Positions 23,853 through 35,088 of a DNA stretch of 37,613 nt are shown here, piece by piece. The stretch covers positions 1 through 37,613 of the forward strand of contig VBEE01000048.1 in assembly GCA_005881715.1 (NCBI GenBank). The letters run 5' to 3'. The notes beneath the pieces were generated by a model that saw only the letters and a list, made by a program, of their open reading frames with translations, did not search any database and had not been told where the DNA came from. Position 1 is the first letter of the stretch; each line of letters begins with the position of its first letter. Source of the stretch: Chloroflexota bacterium. GTDB taxonomy: Bacteria > Chloroflexota > Dormibacteria > CF-121. Made by a program: the position numbers and the translations under genes.

Positions 23853-24764
23853 ATGGCGGCGCCCTTCCCTTCGTTCGATAGCCGCACGGTAGCGATCGAT
23901 GGGGTCAATATCCACTACGTCTGCGGCGGAAGCGGCTCGCCGCTGGTCCTGGTGCACGGCCTGGGCAGCTCGGCCGCCGTCGAGTTCTACTTCAACCTGG
24001 AGCCGCTGGCGGCGAACCACCGCGTGCTCGCCATCGACCTTCCCGGCTTCGGCCACTCCGATAAGCCGGTGCTCGAGTACACAATCGAGCTCTTCGTAAA
24101 GGCCGTCCGCGATGTGATGGCGTCCGAGGAGCTGACGCGGGCCGCCGTGATGGGGGTTTCAATGGGCGGGCGCGTGGCGCTCGGCCTGGCGCTCGAATGG
24201 CCGGAGCTCGTCGAGCGATTGGTGCTGGTGGATGCGCTCGGCGTCGGCCCGCCGCGGCGCGTGCTCGCCTATCGCATCCTGCTGACCAAAGGTCTGGGTG
24301 AGCTCACCCTGAGCGGGACAGCCCGGGCGCTGCGCCGCATGAATCCGGCGACCATTCGGCGGTTCTGGGGCTGGTACCTTCGCCGCCCAGGGCGGGTGGA
24401 CACGATCCTGAGCGATGAGCGGATCGCCAATCACGGCACGCTGCTCTCGACGCCCGAGTACCGGGCGGCCTACCTCTCAGCGCTCCGTTCGATCGCCAGG
24501 ATGGGCCAGCTCCGGGACGGGATCACCGTTGAGGGTCGTCTCGCTGAACTGCCGATGCCGACGTTGCTGATCTGGGGCCGCCACGACCACATCTTCCCGG
24601 CGAGTCACGCCGAGACGGCGAAACTCAAAATGCGCAATGGCCGGGTCGAGATCTTCGAGAATAGTGGCCATACGCCTCAGATGGAAGAGCCTAACCGGTT
24701 CAACAAACTCGTCCTTGATTTCCTCAGCGAGCCGATGAGCCGGCGCGGCGAAGGGGTCGCCTGA
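23853..24764 (+). CDS. Alpha/beta-fold hydrolase
   Basis: The product has 303 residues. Typical alpha/beta hydrolase features: oxyanion LVHGLGSS, IDLPGFGHSDKP, nucleophile elbow GVSMGG (S103), acid D245 in WGRHDHIFP and base H273 in NSGHTPQME. A helical cap (about 125-205) containing MNPATIRRFWGWYLRRPG covers the site. Substrate unknown; the shape is like many MhpC/epoxide-hydrolase relatives. No signal peptide. It follows the DUF4383 gene by 18 bases and precedes typA by 17. Confidence 0.88.
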   Translation: MAAPFPSFDSRTVAIDGVNIHYVCGGSGSPLVLVHGLGSSAAVEFYFNLEPLAANHRVLAIDLPGFGHSDKPVLEYTIELFVKAVRDVMASEELTRAAVMGVSMGGRVALGLALEWPELVERLVLVDALGVGPPRRVLAYRILLTKGLGELTLSGTARALRRMNPATIRRFWGWYLRRPGRVDTILSDERIANHGTLLSTPEYRAAYLSALRSIARMGQLRDGITVEGRLAELPMPTLLIWGRHDHIFPASHAETAKLKMRNGRVEIFENSGHTPQMEEPNRFNKLVLDFLSEPMSRRGEGVA

Positions 24765-24781
24765 CGGTCGCCGGCGAACCG

Positions 24782-26614
24782 ATGCATCGCGACGATCTCC
24801 GAAACGTGGCGATCATCGCGCACGTTGACCACGGGAAGACCACGCTCGTGGATGCGCTGCTGAAGCAATCGCATGTGTTCGCCGCGCACGAGCAGGTGGG
24901 CGAGTTGATCATGGACTCCAACGTGCTGGAGCGAGAGAAGGGCATCACCATCCTGGCCAAGACCACCTCGATCCGCTACCGGGGGATCAAGATCAACATC
25001 ATCGATACCCCCGGCCATGCCGATTTCGGCGGCGAAGTCGAGCGTGTGCTGGGGATGGCGGACGGCTGCCTGCTGCTGGTGGACGCGCTCGAAGGGCCGA
25101 TGCCGCAAACGCGGGTGGTGCTTCGGCTCGCGCTCGAGCTGGGCCTGGCGCCGATCATCGTCGTGAACAAGATCGACCGGGTCAACGCGCGACCGGCCGA
25201 GACCGTGGAAATGACCCACGACCTGCTGCTCGAGCTGGCCAAGCATTCCGATCAGCTCAGTGCTCCGGTGATCTACACCAACGCGCGGGCGGGTACCGCG
25301 ACCGCCGACCTGCGCCACCCCGGCAGGACGCTCGAACCGCTCCTCGACGCGCTGCTCGCCTACGTCCCGCCGCCAAAAGGGGACCCGCTGGGCCCGTTAC
25401 AGCTGCTGGTCAGCAACCTGGATCACGACAATCACATCGGACGGCTGGCGATCGGCCGGATCGCACGTGGCACCATCCGGCAAGGGCAGGACGTGGTCAG
25501 ATGCAGCGAGGCCGGCATCGGCCCGCCGCAGCGCATCACCACCCTGCTGACGGTTGAAGCCTTGCAGCGGAGTCCGGCCGACGTCGCGGCGGCGGGGGAG
25601 ATCGTGTATCTCGCCGGCCTTCCCGACATCGCGGTGGGAGACACCGTGGCGGATGCCGAGTATCCCGAGCCCCTGCCACGGCTCGAGGTCAGCCAGCCGA
25701 CGTTGCGGATGCAATTCTCGGTGAACCAGTCGCCGTTCGCCGGTCGTGAGGCGACCACCAGCAGCACCTCGCGCCAGCTCCGCGCCCGGCTCGCACGCGA
25801 ATTGCAGACCAATATTGCGCTCAAAGTTGCCGACGGGGCGACCGCCGACATCTTCGAGGTCAGCGGCCGGGGCGAACTGCATCTGGCGATCCTGATCGAG
25901 ACCATGCGACGGGAGGGGTATGAGTTCGAGGTTTCACGTCCGGCCGTCATCACGCGCGACATCGACGGCCAACGGCACGAACCGGTCGAGGAGTGCATCA
26001 TCGACTGCAGCCTCGATGCCGTAGGGGCCATCACCGAGGCGCTCGGCTCACGGGGGGCGCAGTTGCAGACCATGCGGACCGATGCCGGCAGCGGAGCCCG
26101 GCTCACCTACCTCGCCCCAACCCGGGCGCTGATCGGATTGCGGAGCCTGATCCTGACGCTCACTCGTGGAACCGGCGTGATGTCAACCAGGCTGGTCGGC
26201 TGGGAGCGGTGGCGGACGCTGCCATCTCGAACGCGCAACGGGGTGCTCACCGCGAGCCAGACCGGCATGGCCGTCGCCTATGGGTTGCAGGGCGTCCAGG
26301 AGCGCGGTCAGCCCTTTATTGGGCCGGGAACGCAGGTCTACGAGGGCATGATCATCGGGCTCAACCGGCGCGGCGGCGATATCGACGTCAACGCCACCAA
26401 GCAGAAGCAGAAAACGAATATGCGCGCCTCCACTGAAGACGCTACTGTCAAACTGGTCCCGCCGCGCCAGATGTCACTGGAGGAATGCCTCGACTTCATC
26501 GAAGACGACGAACTGGTGGAGGTGACGCCGAAGGGAATCCGGATGCGAAAGCGCGTCTTGATCGCGAGCGAGCGGATCAAGCTCCGCAAGCGCGAATTGC
26601 CGGCGGCCGGCTAG
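24782..26614 (+). CDS. typA: Translational GTPase TypA/BipA
   Basis: The product has 610 residues, typical. The G domain has AHVDHGKTT (G1), switch REKGITI (G2), DTPGHADF (G3), NKID (G4), and a following segment in place of the usual SA motif. The domain III region reads [20 protein letters not shown], followed by [10 protein letters not shown]. The BipA-specific C-terminal domain includes [19 protein letters not shown] and [22 protein letters not shown]. It binds ribosomes and helps 50S assembly or stress translation. The ATG at 24782 gives the standard N-terminus ([14 protein letters not shown]). Confidence 0.97.
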   Translation: MHRDDLRNVAIIAHVDHGKTTLVDALLKQSHVFAAHEQVGELIMDSNVLEREKGITILAKTTSIRYRGIKINIIDTPGHADFGGEVERVLGMADGCLLLVDALEGPMPQTRVVLRLALELGLAPIIVVNKIDRVNARPAETVEMTHDLLLELAKHSDQLSAPVIYTNARAGTATADLRHPGRTLEPLLDALLAYVPPPKGDPLGPLQLLVSNLDHDNHIGRLAIGRIARGTIRQGQDVVRCSEAGIGPPQRITTLLTVEALQRSPADVAAAGEIVYLAGLPDIAVGDTVADAEYPEPLPRLEVSQPTLRMQFSVNQSPFAGREATTSSTSRQLRARLARELQTNIALKVADGATADIFEVSGRGELHLAILIETMRREGYEFEVSRPAVITRDIDGQRHEPVEECIIDCSLDAVGAITEALGSRGAQLQTMRTDAGSGARLTYLAPTRALIGLRSLILTLTRGTGVMSTRLVGWERWRTLPSRTRNGVLTASQTGMAVAYGLQGVQERGQPFIGPGTQVYEGMIIGLNRRGGDIDVNATKQKQKTNMRASTEDATVKLVPPRQMSLEECLDFIEDDELVEVTPKGIRMRKRVLIASERIKLRKRELPAAG

Positions 26615-26645
26615 GCGCCGGGTTGCGGAATCCTAAGCTTGAGCT

Positions 26646-27036
26646 GTGACGGCACCAGGGGACGACCCTGTCACCAATGAGCGCGATCAAACGGCCGATG
26701 TGCGGGAACGACTGGCCGATGAACGCGAGGGGCTGGCCGACGAGCGCGAACGCCTCGCGGACGATCGGGAGGCGGCTCTTGATGCCCGAGAACGGCAGAT
26801 CGAAGCAGCGGGTCCGGGAACGGTCGGCGCGTCTCGGTCTGGACGCCCTGAGCTCTCAGGAATCGGCCCACGAGGCAATCCGCTCGGCTCGGCAGCGGAT
26901 CGAGCACTCCCGCAACTCACTGGATCGCTCGGAGGCTGACATCAACCGGCGGGACGCCAAGCTCGAGCGCGGCGATGCCGATGCCGCGCGCGACCAGCGC
27001 GAGATCGAACGACAGACGCATGAGCCCTCCGGTTAG
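26646..27036 (+). pseudogene. Charged coiled-coil protein gene with a +1 frameshift
   Basis: One frame starting GTG 26646 reads a heptad-like series (ADVRERLADEREGLADERE then RLADDREAALDARERQIEAA) and then loses coding character. A second frame, offset by +1, continues the same style from about 26815: VRERSARLGLDALSSQESAH, RSARQRIEHSRNSLDRSEAD, RRDAKLERGDADAARDQREI, ending at 27036. The switch falls at a GGG run (about 26812-26814). Joined, the two halves give one protein of about 129 residues rich in Arg, Asp, Glu and Ala. A one-base insertion, a sequencing error, or programmed +1 frameshifting could explain this. Function is unknown; similar Arg/Asp/Glu-rich coiled coils accompany GAF or sensor proteins in Actinobacteria. 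Confidence 0.7.
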
Positions 27037-27040
27037 CTGA

Positions 27041-27298
27041 TCAGCCGATGGGGTGGCCGAGCCGAGCGGCGTAGAAGCCGAGCAGCCATTGGAAGAGCAA
27101 AACCAGGCCCCATATAAGTAGGATGGCGCCGGCCAGGCCAAGGGGGGCCGGCCAGAGCCGCTTCAGCCGGTAGCGGGCGAACTGGGGAAAGGTCTGCCAG
27201 AAGGCGCTGGAGAACAGGGCGACCCGCCGGGCTTGCCGGAGGGCGATTCGAAGCAGGAGAATTCCGGCAAGGCCGAGTCCGAGGCCCCAGATCAGCAT
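27041..27298 (-). CDS. Small membrane protein, two helices
   Basis: The product has 85 residues. An N-terminal hydrophobic segment (MLIWGLGLGLAGILLLRIAL), a basic middle (ARYRLKRLW) and a second hydrophobic segment (LGLAGAILLIWGLVLLFQWLLGF) are visible. It is convergent with the frameshifted coiled-coil gene, 4 bases away. No family is recognised. It diverges from the ribonucleotide reductase gene, whose promoter lies between them. Confidence 0.62.
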   Translation of the reverse strand: MLIWGLGLGLAGILLLRIALRQARRVALFSSAFWQTFPQFARYRLKRLWPAPLGLAGAILLIWGLVLLFQWLLGFYAARLGHPIG

Positions 27299-27364
27299 CA
27301 GGCTGGTATTAGCATATGTTGTGGCCTAAGGCACTGGGAAACCCTACAGGCTGTGGTAAACTGC

Positions 27365-27393
27365 TTGACAGGCTTCATCCTACGGCATACGAT
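27365..27393 (+). promoter_or_regulatory. Sigma-70-type promoter of the ribonucleotide reductase gene
   Basis: TTGACA (27365-27370) and TACGAT (27388-27393) are separated by exactly 17 bp, about 38 bases before the ATG at 27432. This is the best promoter match in the window. The resulting leader of about 30 bases is too short for a cobalamin riboswitch. Confidence 0.72.
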
Positions 27394-27431
27394 GTGGGCC
27401 GCTCTCCACCCCACCCTACGGAGGTTCATCG

Positions 27432-30227
<2,796 letters not shown>

Positions 30228-30236
30228 CAAAGTTAC

Positions 30237-30263
30237 GGGAAGGAACCGTCGCGGTTCCTTCCC
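30237..30263 (+). terminator. Hairpin after nrdJ
   Basis: A perfect 11-bp inverted repeat GGGAAGGAACC (30237-30247) / GGTTCCTTCCC (30253-30263) with loop GTCGC begins 10 bases after the nrdJ stop. No T tract follows. It also lies inside the possible small zinc-ribbon reading frame at 30191-30430, so the two readings compete. Confidence 0.72.
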
Positions 30264-30430
30264 AGTCCTCATTCCGGCACGATGAGAGCGCTCATCGCCA
30301 TCCTCAGTGGTCGCATGACGGGCCAGAATGCCCATGCGGAGGTCCGACGACGTGGGACGGACGCAAATTTCGTTGTCGTGGGTGTGGCCTCTATTACGAA
30401 ACCTGCTGCGATGGCGGTCGTTGCTCATGA

Positions 30431-30849
30431 CGCCGCGAAAATTCTGAAAAATTCTGCCGTTGCCCTGCGCTGAGGCTCATCACCGCGGCGGCTCGAGAAA
30501 AATTTGGGTCGAGGCTGTGCAAAACGGCTCGATTCATGCTATGGTCGCACTTAATGAGCGCGCAGCCGCGCTCTGATCATCGCGTGGATCAGGGCGAGGA
30601 TCTGAAGAAGGGCAACATTCAAACAACTCCGCGGTCCACATCGATACGCATCGGCACATGGCATCGCGGAACCCGAGGGTCGACTGCGGCGCGCCATCGC
30701 TCCCCTCATTTCTCTCTCTCCTCTTTGCTTCCGGTACCCGGCCTCGCCGGCGCCCGCGCGTCCACGGTACCCGTGGCGCTCACGCGCGTTCGGCGGCGGC
30801 GTACAAGCGGCCGACCGGGGGAATCTTGCTAAGAAGGAGGTGAGCCCGG
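30431..30849 (+). other. Gene-poor stretch with clustered hairpins upstream of the basic peptide
   Basis: No convincing gene lies between the possible zinc-ribbon frame and the small peptide at 30850. Three stems stand out: GAGCGCG/CGCGCTC (30556-30573, loop CAGC), CTGATC/GATCAG (30573-30592), and a larger one at 30756-30787 where GCGCGT pairs with ACGCGC around an inner CCACGG/CCGTGG stem with loop TAC. A pyrimidine-rich tract (about 30703-30732) lies between. Two overlapping frames (30536-30832 and 30658-30843) are Arg/Pro/Ser-rich and look non-coding. It could be a long structured leader or a small RNA. Confidence 0.45.
30834..30843 (+). promoter_or_regulatory. Extended Shine-Dalgarno sequence of the 21-residue peptide
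   Basis: AAGGAGGTGA at 30834-30843 is fully complementary to the 3' end of bacterial 16S rRNA and lies 6 bases before ATG 30850. It is the strongest ribosome-binding site in the window and the main reason for calling the tiny gene. Confidence 0.8.
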
Positions 30850-30915
30850 ATGGCCGCAAAGAAGAAAGCAGGCGGAAAGAAGAAAGCCGCGAAGAAGTCG
30901 TCGAAGAAGAAGTAG
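30850..30915 (+). CDS. Tiny lysine-rich basic peptide (21 residues)
   Basis: The 66-bp frame begins MAAKKKAGGKKKAAKK and ends SSKKK-stop. It contains 12 Lys, 5 Ala, 2 Gly and 2 Ser-like small residues and no acidic or aromatic residue, like the Lys/Ala tails of histone H1-like or HU-type DNA-binding proteins. The start is set by a perfect Shine-Dalgarno sequence (30834-30843), and two hairpins follow the stop. It is too short for standard gene finders. Binding to DNA, RNA or ribosomes is inferred from charge alone. It could also be a leader peptide whose translation through a Lys run has a regulatory role on the downstream PPOX gene. Confidence 0.7.
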   Translation: MAAKKKAGGKKKAAKKSSKKK

Positions 30916-30967
30916 GTTAGCTTTTCAAGCTGACTTCAATGCAGCCGGTGCCTTCGGGTGCCGGCTG
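30916..30967 (+). terminator. Two hairpins after the basic peptide
   Basis: The first stem GTTAGCTT/AAGCTGAC (30916-30934, one G-T pair, loop TTC) starts immediately after the stop codon. The second, CAGCCGGTGCC/GGTGCCGGCTG (30942-30967), has two G-T pairs and a stabilising C(UUCG)G tetraloop. No T run follows. They probably form a terminator or an attenuator between the peptide and the PPOX gene at 30982. Confidence 0.55.
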
Positions 30968-30981
30968 TAGCATTGGTGGGC

Positions 30982-31389
30982 ATGATCGATCTCGATCGCG
31001 CCCGTCCCTTCCTCAAAGTCCGGCACGACGGTATCCTCGCCACCATCAAGCGTGACGGGCGGCCGCAACTCTCGAACATCCTCTACTTCCTCGATGAAGA
31101 CGGCCGCATCAAGATCTCCGTCACCCAGACGAGGGCCAAAACGCTCAACCTCCGCCGAGACCCGCGGGCCAGTCTTCACGTCCAGGGGCGCGACCGCTAT
31201 GAATACCTGGTCGCCGAGGGAGCCGCGCGGCTCATCGAGGGGGATGGCCTGGCCGAAGCCCTGCGGCACTATTACCGCAAAGTCCGCGGCGACCATCCCG
31301 ACTGGGCCGAATACGACGCCGCCATGGTCAAGGAGCAGCGCCTGCTGCTCTCCATCTCGGTCGAGCGCGCCTACGGCCAGCTGCGCTAG
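30982..31389 (+). CDS. PPOX-class (F420/flavin) pyridoxamine-oxidase-fold protein
   Basis: The product has 135 residues from ATG 30982 (GGTGGG just upstream); ATG 30958 lies inside the preceding hairpin and is rejected. The split-barrel fold is visible: DGILATIKRDGRPQLSNILY, DGRIKISVTQTRAKTLNLRR, DPRASLHV, and an EGAARLIEGD/ARY-type segment. The first blocks match the Rv1155-like F420-dependent enzymes of high-GC bacteria (TIGR03618 group). It probably binds F420 or FMN and reduces an unknown small molecule. Its stop codon overlaps that of the convergent RAM gene (CTAG). Confidence 0.85.
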   Translation: MIDLDRARPFLKVRHDGILATIKRDGRPQLSNILYFLDEDGRIKISVTQTRAKTLNLRRDPRASLHVQGRDRYEYLVAEGAARLIEGDGLAEALRHYYRKVRGDHPDWAEYDAAMVKEQRLLLSISVERAYGQLR

Positions 31390-31613
31390 CGAACCGCCAG
31401 GCAGGTGACCGTCTTGAAGACACCATCGATCTTCTGGATCTTCTCGACGATGATCGAGCCAATGCCGGCCACGTCGGGGGCCTCGACGGCGGCGATCACG
31501 TCATATTCGCCGGTGATGGCATCGGCCAGCTCGATGCCCTTAACGCCCTGAAGCGACCTGGCCACCTCGATCGCCTTTCCGGCCGACGCGTTGATCAGCA
31601 CATACGCCCGCAT
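31386..31613 (-). CDS. Stand-alone Lrp/AsnC ligand-binding (RAM) domain protein
   Basis: The product has 75 residues, a complete RAM (ACT-like) domain without a DNA-binding HTH. MRAYVLINASAGKAIEVARS, GVKGIELADAITGEYDVIAA and a closing stretch ending FKTVTCLAVR give the alpha/beta-sandwich pattern with the conserved G-x-YD. Such stand-alone RAM proteins bind amino acids and form oligomers. Here the gene diverges from tdh, a threonine catabolic gene. The GGAGGG site of this gene is partly inside a perfect inverted repeat in the shared upstream region (31621-31646). Confidence 0.88.
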   Translation of the reverse strand: MRAYVLINASAGKAIEVARSLQGVKGIELADAITGEYDVIAAVEAPDVAGIGSIIVEKIQKIDGVFKTVTCLAVR

Positions 31614-31620
31614 TGCACCC

Positions 31621-31646
31621 TCCTGAACGAATTTCGATGTTCAGGA
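31621..31646. promoter_or_regulatory. Inverted repeat between RAM-domain gene and tdh
   Basis: TCCTGAAC (31621-31628) and GTTCAGGA (31639-31646) are perfect 8-bp arms with a 10-bp spacer, in the 63-bp gap between the divergent genes. This size and symmetry suit a dimeric regulator. On the RAM mRNA strand the 3' arm includes the AGGA of its AGGAGGG ribosome site, so an RNA hairpin could also mask that site. Confidence 0.55.
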
Positions 31647-31676
31647 TACGGGTTTGGCCGACGCTAAGATGAACCC

Positions 31677-32720
31677 ATGACGTCCATGACGGCAGTGGTG
31701 AAGGCCGCTGCCGGCCCGGGCGCCGAGATCGATCAGATTGCCATCCCCGAGCCAACCGGCAAGGATGTTTTGATCGAGGTGGCCGCGTCGTCCATCTGTG
31801 GTACCGACGTCCACATCTTCGATTGGAATGACTGGGCCCGTCGCCATATCCGCCCGCCCCGGGTCTTCGGGCACGAGATGTCCGGCCGGGTGGTCGCCGT
31901 TGGTTCTGACGTTCGAGAAGTTGAACCGGGGACCTACGTTGCGGCGGAAACTCATGTCGTCGACCACACCTGCCGGCAGTGCCAGCGCGGCCTCTACCAT
32001 CTGTGCGAGAACGTGCGGGTCCTCGGCGTCGATCGCGACGGATCGTTCGCGCGCTACGTGCTCCTGCCGGCCGAAAATTGCTGGCGTAACGCGCCCGGGC
32101 TCAGCCCCGAAGTCGCCGCCCTGCAGGAGCCATTCGGGAATGCCGTCCACGCGGCTCTGGCGGGACCGCTGAAAGACAACGCCGTGGCGATCTTTGGGCT
32201 GGGGCCGATCGGCCTCTGTGCCGTCGGCATCGCCCGGGCCGAGGGTGCGGCGGCGGTCTATGGGGTGGAGCCCAATCCGTATAGGCGGGCGCTGGCCGAG
32301 CGGATGGGGGCGACTGCCGTTTTCCCCCCCGGCGATGCGACCGTGCAGGACATCCGGAGGGTCAACGGCGGCGTTGGTGTGGATATCGTCCTCGAGATGT
32401 CTGGACATCCGACGGCGGTCGAGCAGGGGCTACAGGTCCTCCATAACGGGGGGTGGATCAGTTTGCTCGGCATCGGCGACCGGCCGGTCACGCTCGATCT
32501 CAACGACCTCGTGGTCACCAAAAGCATCACGATTTACGGCATCTTCGGGCGGCGCATCTGGGATACCTGGGAGCGCACCTCGAGCTACCTGAGCACCGGC
32601 AGGGTCGACGTCTCGCCGCTCATCACCCACCGGTTCCCGCTTGACGACTTCCAGGAGGCGATGGCCCAGATGAAGAGCGGCCGGGCGGGGAAAGTCGTAC
32701 TGCTGCCGAGCGGCGGTTAG
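31677..32720 (+). CDS. tdh: L-threonine 3-dehydrogenase (zinc, NAD-dependent)
   Basis: The product has 347 residues, a medium-chain dehydrogenase. It oxidises L-threonine to 2-amino-3-oxobutyrate. Catalytic zinc: C41 in [12 protein letters not shown] and H65-E66 in GHEMSG. Rossmann fold: [20 protein letters not shown]. The lobe around 93-110 shows the structural zinc spacing, but the first Cys is Asp (D96, C99, C102, C110). The closing region [21 protein letters not shown] is the segment that identifies Tdh within the family. kbl, the next enzyme, starts 10 bases downstream. Start ATG 31677; ATG 31686 is an alternative. Confidence 0.93.
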   Translation: MTSMTAVVKAAAGPGAEIDQIAIPEPTGKDVLIEVAASSICGTDVHIFDWNDWARRHIRPPRVFGHEMSGRVVAVGSDVREVEPGTYVAAETHVVDHTCRQCQRGLYHLCENVRVLGVDRDGSFARYVLLPAENCWRNAPGLSPEVAALQEPFGNAVHAALAGPLKDNAVAIFGLGPIGLCAVGIARAEGAAAVYGVEPNPYRRALAERMGATAVFPPGDATVQDIRRVNGGVGVDIVLEMSGHPTAVEQGLQVLHNGGWISLLGIGDRPVTLDLNDLVVTKSITIYGIFGRRIWDTWERTSSYLSTGRVDVSPLITHRFPLDDFQEAMAQMKSGRAGKVVLLPSGG

Positions 32721-32730
32721 GAGGGATCAT

Positions 32731-33918
<1,188 letters not shown>

Positions 33919-33958
33919 CCTTCATCACCAAAGCCACATATATGAATAGGTCAACGGC

Positions 33959-34519
33959 GTGACCGAGCGTTCGGCAGCGGAGCTGCAAGACGAGGCGCGC
34001 CTGATCGAAGCCGCCAAGCGGGACCGCAAAGCGTTTGCGGCGCTGTACGACCGATACTTCGATCAGATCTACTCGTACTGCTACTACCACTCCGGCCGGC
34101 GCGAGGAGGCGGAGGACCTGGCCAGCGAGACCTTCCAGCGGGCGCTGGAGGGGCTGGACGATTTTGAGTGGCGAGGCATCCCATACTCAGCATGGTTGTA
34201 CAAAGTCGCGTCGAATCTGATGTCCAAGCGGCGACGCCGGCCGCCCTGGATCGAGCTGCCCGATCCAATCGCCGGCAGCGGCGAGAACGATCCAGAACGG
34301 CTGTGGCTTCGGCGGGAGCAGGGCGATGAGCTGCACAAGGCCGTCCGTACGTTGCCGCTCGACCAGCGCGAGGCGGTCCTGCTCAAATTCGAGGGGCGTC
34401 TCAAGAACAGGGAGATTGGCGTGATCATGGGTCGCAGCGAGGGCGCGGTGAAGCTATTGCTGTTCCGGGCGGTTCACGGCCTGCGCCGGCGACTTCACGA
34501 ACAGGAGAAGCCGCGATGA
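33959..34519 (+). CDS. RNA polymerase sigma factor, sigma-70 family ECF-like
   Basis: The product has 186 residues. Region 2: DRKAFAALYDRYFDQIYSYC, followed by EEAEDLASETFQRALEGL and SAWLYKVASNLMSKRRRR. Region 4: VRTLPLDQREAVLLKFEGRL, then REIGVIMGRSEGAVKLLLFR. No region 1 or 3 is present, typical of the ECF class. GTG start at 33959. The next gene starts within its stop (ATGA) and encodes a one-helix membrane protein, the usual place for an anti-sigma factor. About 40 bases separate it from kbl. Confidence 0.9.
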   Translation: MTERSAAELQDEARLIEAAKRDRKAFAALYDRYFDQIYSYCYYHSGRREEAEDLASETFQRALEGLDDFEWRGIPYSAWLYKVASNLMSKRRRRPPWIELPDPIAGSGENDPERLWLRREQGDELHKAVRTLPLDQREAVLLKFEGRLKNREIGVIMGRSEGAVKLLLFRAVHGLRRRLHEQEKPR

Positions 34520-34908
34520 ATCCACGGCCAGAAGATATCGACGCCCTGGCGAAGGCGATCGACCGTGTCGTCTTCGCCGAGTCCGGCGACGCGACGGGTC
34601 CCGTAGTCCCACCTGCGTCGTTGGCGCTCGTCTCGTACCTCAACGACAGCTTTCCCCGGATGACGGTCGCGAGCAGCCGGCAGGACCGATTGCGGCGGCG
34701 GGTGATGCGGGCGCTGCGGATTCCGGCCAACCCCGCGCCGGCCGGCTGGGTGCGGCTCGAGTCGGAGATGAACCGCCGCTTGGGCAACCTCGACCCAAAG
34801 TGGACGCCCGTGGTGGGCGGTGCCGCCCTGGTGTTGCTGGGTGTGGTTGGCTTTGCCGTCTGGCGGCAGCGCGGCGCCGTGAAGCCGGCGATCGCTGCCG
34901 TTCGCTGA
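34516..34908 (+). CDS. Single-helix membrane protein coupled to the sigma factor
   Basis: The product has 130 residues. An N-terminal cytoplasmic part (about 1-95), containing EDIDALAKAIDRVVFAE and an Arg-rich stretch RQDRLRRRVMRALRIP, precedes one membrane segment (VVGGAALVLLGVVGFAVW, about 98-117) and a short basic end. The 4-base ATGA overlap with the sigma gene and the membrane topology match the position of an anti-sigma factor. No H-x3-C-x2-C zinc motif is present, so this is inferred from context only. Confidence 0.72.
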   Translation: MNPRPEDIDALAKAIDRVVFAESGDATGPVVPPASLALVSYLNDSFPRMTVASSRQDRLRRRVMRALRIPANPAPAGWVRLESEMNRRLGNLDPKWTPVVGGAALVLLGVVGFAVWRQRGAVKPAIAAVR

Positions 34909-34926
34909 AACGTAAAGCGTGGGAGC

Positions 34927-35079
34927 ATGACCACCGACGACGAACTGTCGGCCCGGGAGGCGGCCCGCATCCGGGCCCGGGATCGCAAGGCAAGGCCCCC
35001 GAAGATGGTCATCGACAACGCCGGCGTCAAGCGGATCCAGCTGTCCCTCCGCGACCGCGCGAAGAAGAAGAAAAAGTAA
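34927..35079 (+). CDS. Small Lys-tailed protein (50 residues)
   Basis: The frame MTTDDELSAREAARIRARDR, with middle PPKMVIDNAGVKRIQLSLRD and end RAKKKKK, has an amphipathic N-terminal half and an all-basic tail. The gene sits in the 180 bases between the sigma-linked membrane protein and galU, and ends 9 bases before galU, so it is probably co-transcribed. GGGAG lies very near the ATG, and the start is only moderately supported. No family recognised. The second small protein in the window with a poly-lysine end. Confidence 0.55.
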   Translation: MTTDDELSAREAARIRARDRKARPPKMVIDNAGVKRIQLSLRDRAKKKKK

Positions 35080-35088
35080 AGTAGATCC

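Noticed and set aside
27299-27431. Cobalamin riboswitch before the B12-dependent nrdJ
   Set aside because: Only GGCACTGGGAA resembles part of a B12 box; the leader after the promoter is about 30 bases and no riboswitch core can be drawn.
30536-30843. Two overlapping plus-strand ORFs (98 and 61 codons) before the basic peptide
   Set aside because: Arg/Pro/Ser-rich with no ribosome site or motif; they fall in the hairpin-rich leader.
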